Shown piece by piece: positions 1 to 7,836 of a DNA stretch of 64,000 nucleotides (position 1 is its first letter; every line of letters begins with the position of its first letter). The notes below the pieces were generated by a model, which was given only the letters and a program-made list of their open reading frames with translations, was not told where the DNA came from and did no database searches. The stretch comes from JBDHWG01 sp046328525. Lineage in GTDB: Bacteria > Chloroflexota > Anaerolineae > Epilineales > JAHCIE01. The stretch lies in contig JAXLWK010000012.1 of NCBI GenBank assembly GCA_046328525.1, positions 62,001-126,000 on the forward strand, written 5' to 3'. The translations under genes were made by a program, and so were the position numbers.

Positions 1-3
1 TAT

Positions 4-1971
4 CTAGCCCTTCACACTCCCGGCTGTCAGCCCCTCGACCATGTATTTCTGAGCGTATATGTAGAGAATCACGACCGGAATGGACATAAGCAGAGCCGCG
101 CCCATCATCATGCCCCAGGGTTGGATGTCGCCAAAGACCAGCAGCTGTAAGCCGACCGGCAGAGTCTTCAGGTCGTCACTGTTGATGAAGACAAAGGCGA
201 ACAAGAACTCGTTCCAGGCGTTGGTGAAGGCGAAGAGGGTGACGGCTAACAGGGCGGGAGCCGCGAGTGGCAGGGTGATGCGCAGGAACGCGCCGAGCTG
301 CGTTGCGCCGTCAATCATGGCCGCGTCTTCGAGATCCCGGGGGATGGAGCGATAGTAGCCGAGCATCACCCAACACGCGAAGGGCATGAGGAAGGTGGGA
401 TAGGTGACGATCAACGCCCAGTAAGTATTGATGAGACCCAGGTTGGTCAGGATGCGGTACATGGGGATGAACAGCAACGCGCCGGGCAGCAGATAGGTGA
501 TGAGGAGGGCGGTTGTGATCGCGCCCGCGCCGATGAACCTGAAACGAGCCAGCGCGTACCCGGCGAGGGCAGCGAAGGTGACGGCGATGACGGTGCTGGT
601 CGTCGCGACGATCACGGTGTTGCGGAACCACGTCAGGTAGGGCGTATTGAACAGCAGGGCGCTGAACTGTTCCAGCGTCCAGGGTTGAGGCCAGAACAGG
701 TTGATCCGCTGCTGAATCTGGAGGTCGGTCTTGAAGGACGTGATGACGATCCAGTAGAAGGGGAAGAGCACGAAGAGCAGGAAGGGAAGGATCAGCAATA
801 TCCGAAGCGCGATGCCGCTCCGCTCCCGCGTCCGTCGGCTGAAGAGAGGGTGAGTGTGGGCGTTCGGCCCGCGCGCGGCTCTCAGGGGCGACGTTAGCCA
901 GCTGAATGCCTTCCCCACGCCCTCGACAAGCCACTCGATGGGCAGCCACAGGAGATCGAAGACGGCGATCAGCCACTTGCCGACGCGGCCGAGGGCGCGA
1001 TCCACACGCGTGTCATCGGTGCGCGCGTGTTCCTCGTGCCGCATGAAGCGCGCCAGCAACAGGATGATAATGGCGAGGAGTGGCGCCATGCTGAGCGCCA
1101 CGGCTGCGCCCGGCCCGAAGCGCAGACTGATGATGGCCCGCTCGTAGGCGAGCACGGAGTAGAGGCGCGTTGCCCCGCCCGGCCCGCCGCCCGTCATCAG
1201 GTAGACAAGCCCGAAGGTGTTGAAGGTCGAGATGGTGGAGAGGAGGACCGTGACGGCGATCACGTACTTCAGGCCGGGCAGCGTGATGTGGCGGAAGCGA
1301 GCGAGGATAGAGGCGCCGTCCACTTCCGCAGCCTCATACAGCTCCTTGTCAATCGCCTTAAGGCCGGCGAGGAGGAGCAGGGTGTAGAAGGGAATCCCCT
1401 TCCAGATGTTCACAGCGATGACGCTGGGTAGGGCAAGCCCCGACTCGGACAGCCAGCCAACGCGCCTGTCAATCAGCCCCAGCCCCTGCAAGATGGGGTT
1501 CAGGCCACCAAAGATGGGGTCGTAGATGCTGCGCCACGCCATGGCCGTGACCACCTCTGGAACGATCCAGGGGAGAAGCATCACCCCCGCGAGAACGTTG
1601 CGATATGGCAGCTTGCTGTTGAGTAGCATGGCGATGGTCAGACCTACGACGAGCTTGATGGCCACCGACCAGAACGTGAACCGCACTGTATTCAGCACCG
1701 ACTCGCGGAAGTCGGCGTCCGACCACAGCCGCACGTAATTGTCTAGCCCGACCCAGACGTCAACGCGCTGGACGGAGCGGGTGGTGAAGCTGATGAGAAT
1801 GGCGTTGATGAACGGCCAGAGAATCAGACCGATCATGATCACCAGGAGGGGGAGTATGAAGGGGAGGGCGACCTTCCAGTCGCGCCCCAAAATGGACTTC
1901 GCCCGCGCTGAGAGACTGCGCGATGAGCCTTCTGTCAGTGATGGGGTTGCCCCGACAGCCCGCTCTGCCAT
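4..1971 (-). CDS. Fused sugar ABC transporter permease (MalF-like + MalG-like in one chain)
   Basis: A 655-residue inner-membrane protein carrying both permease subunits of a carbohydrate importer. Residues about 30-310 resemble MalF/UgpA, and residues about 385-655 resemble MalG/UgpE. Each half has its own EAA loop, the site that docks the ATPase: EAAEVDGAS followed by ITLPG in the first half, and EDAAMIDGA followed by ITLPL in the second. The halves are joined by about 75 residues (HEEHARTDD to SRRTRERSG) that include an amphipathic stretch. These permeases are normally two separate proteins of about 290 residues each. It lies downstream of the binding protein at 2051-3547, probably in one operon. 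No ATPase gene is next to it on this side of the window. The substrate is not readable from sequence; the adjacent acid-sugar genes hint at a uronate or oligosaccharide. Confidence 0.9.
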   Translation of the reverse strand: MAERAVGATPSLTEGSSRSLSARAKSILGRDWKVALPFILPLLVIMIGLILWPFINAILISFTTRSVQRVDVWVGLDNYVRLWSDADFRESVLNTVRFTFWSVAIKLVVGLTIAMLLNSKLPYRNVLAGVMLLPWIVPEVVTAMAWRSIYDPIFGGLNPILQGLGLIDRRVGWLSESGLALPSVIAVNIWKGIPFYTLLLLAGLKAIDKELYEAAEVDGASILARFRHITLPGLKYVIAVTVLLSTISTFNTFGLVYLMTGGGPGGATRLYSVLAYERAIISLRFGPGAAVALSMAPLLAIIILLLARFMRHEEHARTDDTRVDRALGRVGKWLIAVFDLLWLPIEWLVEGVGKAFSWLTSPLRAARGPNAHTHPLFSRRTRERSGIALRILLILPFLLFVLFPFYWIVITSFKTDLQIQQRINLFWPQPWTLEQFSALLFNTPYLTWFRNTVIVATTSTVIAVTFAALAGYALARFRFIGAGAITTALLITYLLPGALLFIPMYRILTNLGLINTYWALIVTYPTFLMPFACWVMLGYYRSIPRDLEDAAMIDGATQLGAFLRITLPLAAPALLAVTLFAFTNAWNEFLFAFVFINSDDLKTLPVGLQLLVFGDIQPWGMMMGAALLMSIPVVILYIYAQKYMVEGLTAGSVKG

Positions 1972-2050
1972 GGGAGTCTTCCTCTCTGGACACGGATGAA
2001 CGCCACGGCCAGGCGGAGACGCCCCCCGGCATCTCCGCCTGGGGGAGCTG

Positions 2051-3547
2051 CTACTGCTTCAGCCCGGCCTCCTCGAAGATCGTCACGATTTTCTTGTGCG
2101 CGTCGGCGACAGCTTCTTCGGGGGTCATCTTGCCGCTGATGACGTTGGCCATCATCTGGCTGGGGATCGCTTCCGAAAGCACCGAGTCGTGGACGGCGCT
2201 GGGCGGCGCCGGGTGGGACGTGCCGTAGTAGGGTTCGGGGTTGAAGATGATGTCCTTGAGCCGCGGGAAGTTCGAGTCGGACTTCACGAACTCATCCGTC
2301 CACAGGTTCTTGTACGCAGGCAGAATGAGGCCGCCGGCTTCCTGGAACATGGGCATGGAGTTCTTGGGATCGAGCAAGTCAAGGGCCAGTTTCTTAGCCA
2401 TTTCCTTGTTCTTCGCGCCCTTGAAGATCGTCAGCCAGCCGCTGCCGCCGTTCTCGAGTACCTTGCCGTCTTTGGTCTGCGGCTTGCGAATCAGCGCCGT
2501 CTTGTCGAGTAGGGGGTTCTTGTCCTTGCGCATCTGGCCGTAGATGCTCAAGGCGTTCTGCGTGAAGCCGATTTTGCCGGCCAGCCACGCCTCGTTGTTG
2601 CTCGTGTCGGTCCAGCTCTCGACGCCCGGCGGGAGCATCGGCTTGTACTTCGGGGAGGTGTACGTCTCTGCCAGCCACTTGACGGCCGCGACGGTCTCCG
2701 GTGAGTTGAACGTCACCTTCTTGCCGGAAGCGTCGGAGATGGAGCCGCCAAAGGACTGAATGACGTCCATGATGAAGCCGTGCCCGTCGCCCGACTTGTT
2801 GACGGTCAACCCCCAGCCCCAAATCTCCTTCGACGGGTCCGAGATCGCCAGCGCGGCCTCGCGGCGGCCATCCCAGGTGTCTAGCTGGCTCATCGGGATG
2901 CCCTTGGCATCCAGCAGGTCCTTGCGCGCGAACCACGAGCCGGAATTGCTGATAAAGGGGATCGCGTACCAGCGACCATTGATCTTGGCGTTCTGCTCCG
3001 CGCCTGCCGGCACAACCGCGCCGTAGCGCTTGATGGCCTCTTCGACAACATCGGTGACATCCTCGAGCACGTCGAGGGAGTACAACTGCGGGATGCTGTC
3101 GGTGTTGTAGCTGATGTCGGGAGGATTCCCGGCGCGAACGGCCGCGACCATCTTGGCCTTGAAGTCGCCGAACACCTCGGAGTTCGCCGTCGAGATATCC
3201 AACTGGACGTTGTTGGCCTTGGCGAAGTCTTCGACGGTCTTCTTGAATCTCTCCTGGACGGCGGGGAAGTACTCGGTGCGGTGGATCACGGTGAGCTTGC
3301 CGGCTGCGCCCTGGGGCAGGTCCTTGGGAACAGCCGTGGGCGCTGGCGCCGCGGCGGCCTTTGGCACATCCGTGGCTTTGGCGGCAGCGGGGGCGGGGGC
3401 AGGGGCTGTCGCCACTGCGGCGGGGGCGGCCGCTGGCGCAGCGGTGTTGACACCGCAGGCAGCCAGCAAGACCCCGACTAGCCCGACCGCCAGGGCGGCA
3501 AGGAGCTTAAGCCGGGTGAGCCTCGTCCTCGAAGCGTTGGGAGCCAT
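2051..3547 (-). CDS. Extracellular sugar-binding lipoprotein of an ABC importer
   Basis: A 498-residue solute-binding protein of the family 1 (MalE/UgpB) type. The N terminus is a lipoprotein signal (LVGVLLAACGVN, lipobox Cys at about residue 32), so it should be lipid-anchored outside the membrane. An Ala/Pro-rich spacer (residues about 34-80) precedes the bilobed binding domain. The start ATG has AAGGAGAA upstream. It is the first gene of a minus-strand transcription unit with the fused permease at 4-1971 (79 bp gap), reading away from a divergent promoter region shared with the acid-sugar operon. This is clearly an ABC binding protein; the ligand is unknown. Confidence 0.9.
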   Translation of the reverse strand: MAPNASRTRLTRLKLLAALAVGLVGVLLAACGVNTAAPAAAPAAVATAPAPAPAAAKATDVPKAAAAPAPTAVPKDLPQGAAGKLTVIHRTEYFPAVQERFKKTVEDFAKANNVQLDISTANSEVFGDFKAKMVAAVRAGNPPDISYNTDSIPQLYSLDVLEDVTDVVEEAIKRYGAVVPAGAEQNAKINGRWYAIPFISNSGSWFARKDLLDAKGIPMSQLDTWDGRREAALAISDPSKEIWGWGLTVNKSGDGHGFIMDVIQSFGGSISDASGKKVTFNSPETVAAVKWLAETYTSPKYKPMLPPGVESWTDTSNNEAWLAGKIGFTQNALSIYGQMRKDKNPLLDKTALIRKPQTKDGKVLENGGSGWLTIFKGAKNKEMAKKLALDLLDPKNSMPMFQEAGGLILPAYKNLWTDEFVKSDSNFPRLKDIIFNPEPYYGTSHPAPPSAVHDSVLSEAIPSQMMANVISGKMTPEEAVADAHKKIVTIFEEAGLKQ

Positions 3548-3607
3548 CGTGGTTCTCCTTGTTGTCGTTGTGCAGGACAGTGCGCAGGTGGGCGCTGAAG
3601 AGTCGCT

Positions 3608-3636
3608 ATTCTAGCGAATATCGTGCAAACGCGCAA
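3608..3636 (-). promoter_or_regulatory. Candidate sigma-70 promoter for the sugar ABC operon
   Basis: On the minus strand TTGCGC (3636-3631) and TAGAAT (3613-3608) are separated by 17 bp, about 60 bp upstream of the binding-protein start. It is recognised by pattern only. Confidence 0.5.
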
Positions 3637-3680
3637 CCTTGCCGGTAAATGTCATTTAGTGCTATCGCCATGTCCCCGCA

Positions 3681-3708
3681 TTGACAGCCGCCCTCGCTAT
3701 GCTATAAT
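3681..3708 (+). promoter_or_regulatory. Strong sigma-70 promoter for the acid-sugar operon
   Basis: TTGACA (3681-3686) and TATAAT (3703-3708) are both exact consensus with a 16-bp spacer, 60 bp upstream of the RraA-like start. A short CCCCC-TTA-GGGGG inverted repeat (about 3727-3739) lies in the presumed leader. The -35 boxes of the two divergent promoters are about 45 bp apart, so one regulator could control both. Confidence 0.75.
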
Positions 3709-3767
3709 CCGGCCTCCCTGAGTTTCCCCCTTAGGGGGAGATGCGAGTCGAGCGCCAGGAGTCTACC

Positions 3768-4574
3768 ATGCCACGCCCCGACGAGAGCCACCTCAACATT
3801 GATCTGCCTGCTCCCCCCATCGCGCGCGAGTTGCCCATCTGCGGCCCGCCACTCGCCCGTCCTGACAAATCGCTGATTGACGAGTTGCGCCAGGTGAGTA
3901 GCGCCACGGCCAGCGCGCTGTTGCACAAAATGGGGATACGCCAGACGTTCATTCAAGGCCCACTGCCGCGCCAGCCGGGCGCGAAAGTCGTCGGCCCGAC
4001 GGTGACATTGCAGTTCATGCCGCAACGTGAGGATATTGCGTCCGGAATGGGACAGGAACACGTCGAGAGTGTGAGCGCCCTTTGGGCTGTGTTCGAGACT
4101 GTGCAGCCGGGGGACATGCTATGCGTGCAAGCCTGGGGAGACATGCACACGGGCTGCATGGGTGAAATGCTCATCACGTACTTCAAGGGCAAGGGCGGCG
4201 TGGGCATTGTCGTAGACGGCTGCATCCGCGATTGGCCGCGAGTCCAGGAAATCGGCGTCCCGGTCTGGACGCGGGGCTTCACGCCCAACTACGCCTCGCA
4301 AGCGTCGCTGTTTCCCTGGGCCTACAACGTCCCGGTCGCTCTAGGCCGCGTTCTTGTCCTGCCGGGTGACATTATCATCGCCGACGATGACGGGGCTGTC
4401 CTCGTACCGGCAGCGATGGCGCCGCTCCTCGTCGCGCACGGCGCGCAGCACGAGGACTGGGAGGTGTTCAGCCGGATGAAGCTCGCGGCGGGCGGCAGCC
4501 TGACGAAGTATTACCCGCTCAACGACGAGGGCTGGGCGGAGTACGAGGCATGGCGTGAAGCATCCGCGCGTTAA
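3768..4574 (+). CDS. RraA-like family protein (HMG/oxo-acid aldolase-type fold)
   Basis: About 268 residues of the RraA/dimethylmenaquinone-methyltransferase-like superfamily, which includes class II pyruvate aldolases such as 4-hydroxy-4-methyl-2-oxoglutarate aldolase and oxaloacetate decarboxylase. The family signature is visible as GKGGVGIVVDGCIRD followed by VWTRGFTPNYAS; the Arg-Asp after the Gly is the usual metal/pyruvate site. An ATG at 3741 is in frame, but the ATG at 3768 has AGGAG at 3757-3761, so I take 3768. It is followed 13 bp later by two enolase-superfamily dehydratases, which suggests a role downstream of sugar-acid dehydration, such as aldol cleavage of a keto-acid. The exact substrate is not determined. 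Confidence 0.8.
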   Translation: MPRPDESHLNIDLPAPPIARELPICGPPLARPDKSLIDELRQVSSATASALLHKMGIRQTFIQGPLPRQPGAKVVGPTVTLQFMPQREDIASGMGQEHVESVSALWAVFETVQPGDMLCVQAWGDMHTGCMGEMLITYFKGKGGVGIVVDGCIRDWPRVQEIGVPVWTRGFTPNYASQASLFPWAYNVPVALGRVLVLPGDIIIADDDGAVLVPAAMAPLLVAHGAQHEDWEVFSRMKLAAGGSLTKYYPLNDEGWAEYEAWREASAR

Positions 4575-4587
4575 GTGAGGAGTGGTC

Positions 4588-5781
4588 ATGAAAATTACCG
4601 CTGTCAAAACGGCCGCCACAGTCGGCCACGGCATGCATCTGTGGGTCAAGGTCGAGACCGACGCCGGCGTGACGGGCCTGGGGGAGTGCGTGCACGGTGG
4701 CCGGCAGGCCATTGCCATCATCCAGGACCTGGCGCCGGCGCTCATCGGGCGCGACCCCTTCGCGATTGACGCCCTCTTTGAGGAGCTGCGCCGCGCCCAC
4801 GTCTTCGATGGCGGCTTCGCCGGCGCCCTCATCACCGCGCTGACGGGCATCGAGATCGCCCTGTGGGACTTGAAAGGCAAGGCGTTGGGGGTTCCGGTGT
4901 ATGAGCTTCTCGGCGGCAAGTTCCGCGATCGGATTCGCGTCTATGCCGACTGCCAGGTCGAGCCGGGCATGGACTACGACGCCATCCAGCGCGTCGTCGA
5001 GGGGGTCTTGCAGCGCCGCTTCACTGCCCTCAAGATAGACCTGGATATTGGCGCGTACACCGGCGGCCGCCAGGATGACCGTGAGCTTCTGCGCGACAGG
5101 TTCAACTACACGGCGAGCGAGTGGGAGCACGACCGGATGCTGGAGCTTGTGGACATGGTCACCCGCGCGGCAGGCAAGGGCATTGCCGTGGCGGCGGATG
5201 TCCACACCCGTCTCGACATGCCGAGCGCTATTCGGTTGGCGAAAGACCTCGAGCCGTATCACCTGCTCTGGCTCGAGGAGCCGTTGCCACCGGAGAACGT
5301 GGCCGCCATGCGCGAGGTTAAGCGCTCGACGACGACACCCATCTGCGCCGGCGAGAACCTCTATCTTCGGCAGGGCTTCCGCGACTTGATCGAAACGCAA
5401 GCCGTTGACATTATCATGCCCGATATTCCTAAGTGCGGCGGCCTCTCGGAGTGCCGCAAGATTGCCAATCTCGCCGAGATGTACTCCATCCCGTTCGCCC
5501 CGCACAACGTCGCGTCGCCGATTGGCACGCTGGCGTCGGCCCATGTGTGCGCTACGGTGCCCAACTTCCTTGTCCTCGAATTCCACTGGCTTCACCGCGA
5601 CTACTGGACGACGATCATTGAAGAGAAAGAGGACATCATCCAGGATGGCTACATCACCCTCACCAATCGGCCTGGCATCGGCGTGGCACTGGATGAGGAC
5701 ATTGCCCGGCAACACCAATATCCGGGGACGACGTGGTTCGAGGAAGTGGTGGTGGATCCGCTCGACTTGCAGCTACCCTAG
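4588..5781 (+). CDS. Mandelate racemase/enolase superfamily dehydratase, galactonate-dehydratase-like
   Basis: About 397 residues with the N-terminal capping domain and C-terminal TIM barrel of the MR/MLE family. Visible active-site elements are metal ligands D204 (in AADVH), E230/E231 (LEEP) and E256 (GEN), a D-x-H pair (D204, H206) as in galactonate and mannonate dehydratases, and the D279/H306 dyad (MPD, APHN). These point to sugar-acid dehydration to a 2-keto-3-deoxy acid in the cytoplasm. GTG at 4582 is in frame, but ATG 4588 has GTGAGGAG just upstream and is preferred. The gene sits between the RraA-like gene and a second dehydratase in one transcription unit. Family is certain, substrate is not. 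Confidence 0.88.
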   Translation: MKITAVKTAATVGHGMHLWVKVETDAGVTGLGECVHGGRQAIAIIQDLAPALIGRDPFAIDALFEELRRAHVFDGGFAGALITALTGIEIALWDLKGKALGVPVYELLGGKFRDRIRVYADCQVEPGMDYDAIQRVVEGVLQRRFTALKIDLDIGAYTGGRQDDRELLRDRFNYTASEWEHDRMLELVDMVTRAAGKGIAVAADVHTRLDMPSAIRLAKDLEPYHLLWLEEPLPPENVAAMREVKRSTTTPICAGENLYLRQGFRDLIETQAVDIIMPDIPKCGGLSECRKIANLAEMYSIPFAPHNVASPIGTLASAHVCATVPNFLVLEFHWLHRDYWTTIIEEKEDIIQDGYITLTNRPGIGVALDEDIARQHQYPGTTWFEEVVVDPLDLQLP

Positions 5782-5794
5782 TTGAGATTGCACC

Positions 5795-6976
5795 ATGCGC
5801 ATCACGAATCTCCAACTCACGCCGGTCGCTGTCGCCGACCCGCCCCTGCGCAACTCGTGGGGCGTGCACGCGCCGTGTGCCTTGCGGATCATTGTGGAAC
5901 TCGAAACCGATGCGGGTGTCGTCGGGCTGTCTGAAGGTCCGGGCGGCGCGGCGTTTCTGGGCGAGCTGGCGGCGGCGGGGCAGATTATCCGTGGCGAAGA
6001 CCCGTGGCATCTGGAGCGCATCCGTCTCAAGCTGCGCGACCGGATGCGCGCCTACTCAATCATCGAGGTCGCCTGCCTCGATGCCTGCGCGCGCTCGATT
6101 GGCCGTCCGCTGTACGATGTGCTAGGTGGGCTGGTTCGGCCGCGCGTCCCCTTCGCCAGTTACCTGTTCTACAAATACGCGGGCGACAACGACCCGTGGG
6201 GCGAGGTGGGAACGCCGGACGAGATGCTCCACCTGGCGCGGCGCTTCCACGAGCAGTTTGGCTTCACTTCAATCAAGGTCAAGGGCGGGGTGCTGCCTCC
6301 GGACGACGAGATCGAGACGATGCGGCTGCTGCGCCAGGCATTCCCCACGCACAAGCTGCGCATTGACCCCAACGCCGTCTGGTCGGTCGAGACGAGCGTG
6401 CGCGTGGCCCACGCCCTCGCCGACTGTGACCTGGAATACCTCGAGGACCCGACGGCGGGGATGCAGGGCATGGCGGCGGTGGCGTCTCGCACGCATGTCC
6501 CGTTGAGCACCAACATGGTCGTCACCGGCCTCGACGACATCCCCATCGCTGTCCAGATGCGCGCAGCGCAGGTGATTCTGTGTGACCACCACTATTGGGG
6601 TGGGCTGACCGGGTGCAAGCGCCTGGCCGCCGTCTGCGAGAGCTTCGCCCTTGGCCTGTCCATGCACAGCAACAACCACCTGGGCATCAGTCTCGCCGCC
6701 ATGACCCACTTTGCGGCGACGACGCCGCACCTCACGTATGCGTGCGACACTCACTATCCGTGGCAGGCAGAGGATGTGATCGCCGGCGGCAAGCTCGAGT
6801 TCACGGATGGCTATCTCGAGCCGCGCGATGCGCCGGGATTGGGTGTGGAGCTGGATCGCGAGCGTCTGGCAGCGCTGCACGAGACATATGCCCGCGGCGA
6901 TTGGCGCAGCCGGGATGACACCGCCGAGATGGTTCGCCGCGATCCTTTTTACCTGCCCTTCCGCCCTCGATGGTAG
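5795..6976 (+). CDS. Enolase superfamily dehydratase, glucarate-dehydratase-like
   Basis: A 393-residue MR/MLE protein from a different subgroup than its neighbour. It has a K-x-K pair (K161, K163 in KVK), D191 (RIDPN), E217 (YLEDP), an Asn third metal ligand N240 (STNM) and D264/H291 (MHSNNH). The K-x-K and Asn-ligand combination is the glucarate dehydratase arrangement, so its likely role is dehydration of an aldarate or related acid sugar. It starts 13 bp after the preceding dehydratase. Two different dehydratases plus an RraA-like protein suggest an operon that handles more than one acid sugar or successive steps. Confidence 0.85.
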   Translation: MRITNLQLTPVAVADPPLRNSWGVHAPCALRIIVELETDAGVVGLSEGPGGAAFLGELAAAGQIIRGEDPWHLERIRLKLRDRMRAYSIIEVACLDACARSIGRPLYDVLGGLVRPRVPFASYLFYKYAGDNDPWGEVGTPDEMLHLARRFHEQFGFTSIKVKGGVLPPDDEIETMRLLRQAFPTHKLRIDPNAVWSVETSVRVAHALADCDLEYLEDPTAGMQGMAAVASRTHVPLSTNMVVTGLDDIPIAVQMRAAQVILCDHHYWGGLTGCKRLAAVCESFALGLSMHSNNHLGISLAAMTHFAATTPHLTYACDTHYPWQAEDVIAGGKLEFTDGYLEPRDAPGLGVELDRERLAALHETYARGDWRSRDDTAEMVRRDPFYLPFRPRW

Positions 6977-7043
6977 AGTAATGTGCTGCCATTGAATTCT
7001 GGGTTCCAGCCAGCCGTGTGAAGGTCAATGTATACTCACGCCT

Positions 7044-7059
7044 CCGGTCGGCGGACCGG
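7044..7059. other. Short hairpin between convergent genes
   Basis: CCGGTC-GGCG-GACCGG forms a perfect 6-bp stem in the 107-bp gap between two convergent genes. There is no T-tract, so a terminator role is only possible. Confidence 0.3.
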
Positions 7060-7083
7060 CCGTGACGTGGATTTCGGCGTTCG

Positions 7084-7800
7084 TCATTCCGCTCCGCTGC
7101 GCGTTATGGCGTGTACGTAAGCGGCGAACCACAGCGGCAAGTGAATGTAGCGGTCGGTGCTGGTGTGCCAGCCGATCCCATTCGACCACGCCTCCCGCGT
7201 ATCTTGAGCCGCACGCGCGCCGTCTATGCGATAGCCCAGGAATGTGTCCGCATCCGGCTCGTTGCTGCTATCGCCCATGAAGCGTTCGGCCGGGTAGACC
7301 GCGCGCCAGGCGGTCGCCTGGTAGAGTCGCCGCCAGTCGTGTTCGACCATCAGGATGTCGGCATGATCCATGATAGCTTCGCCGCACTGCGCCACGCCGG
7401 TGTTCAGGATGACCATCTTCTGGCCGGCGGATACCAGGTCTTTCAGCCGGCGGTAGTAAGGCGCGTGCGCATTATCCAGGAAGTTGTCGGCGCGGTCGAA
7501 GAAGATGCCGTCTACGCCGGCTGCCAGATACTCAATCGCCTCCGCTTCTACCTCTTCCACCGGCCGATGGCCGTAGTTTGTGTCCACATAGGGGAACAGC
7601 CGCGTTCCCGCGCTGTGCAGCAGGTCGCGCACCTGGGGGCTAAGGTTCGGATAGCGCGGTGAGAAGGTATGGAACATCGCCAGCAGCGCCGCTGGCCGCG
7701 CCGCAGCGATGGCTTCGGCGGCGCGGCTGGGATTGCCGTGGGGATCCCGAATCAGCCAACCGTAGTAGATGACATAAAAGTTCCTTGCGCCCATCGGCAT
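7084..7800 (-). CDS. Spherulin-4 (Sph3/GH135-like) glycoside hydrolase domain protein
   Basis: 238 residues with a TIM-barrel pattern of the spherulin-4 family. The central part LFPYVDTNYGHRP followed by VDGIFFDRADN matches the family's signature strands, with an acidic pair at the expected catalytic position. The fungal member Sph3 is an endo-acting hydrolase of N-acetylgalactosamine-rich polymer needed for galactosaminogalactan production. There is no signal peptide and the upstream ribosome-binding site is weak. It lies in the same reading frame as the large gene upstream, separated from it only by one TGA and 12 sense codons (7801-7839), so it may be translationally coupled or part of one protein. 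Family assignment is by motif memory; activity is inferred. Confidence 0.65.
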   Translation of the reverse strand: MPMGARNFYVIYYGWLIRDPHGNPSRAAEAIAAARPAALLAMFHTFSPRYPNLSPQVRDLLHSAGTRLFPYVDTNYGHRPVEEVEAEAIEYLAAGVDGIFFDRADNFLDNAHAPYYRRLKDLVSAGQKMVILNTGVAQCGEAIMDHADILMVEHDWRRLYQATAWRAVYPAERFMGDSSNEPDADTFLGYRIDGARAAQDTREAWSNGIGWHTSTDRYIHLPLWFAAYVHAITRSGAE

Positions 7801-7836
7801 ACCGCCAATCCAGCCTGCACGCGCCAGGGTTTGATC

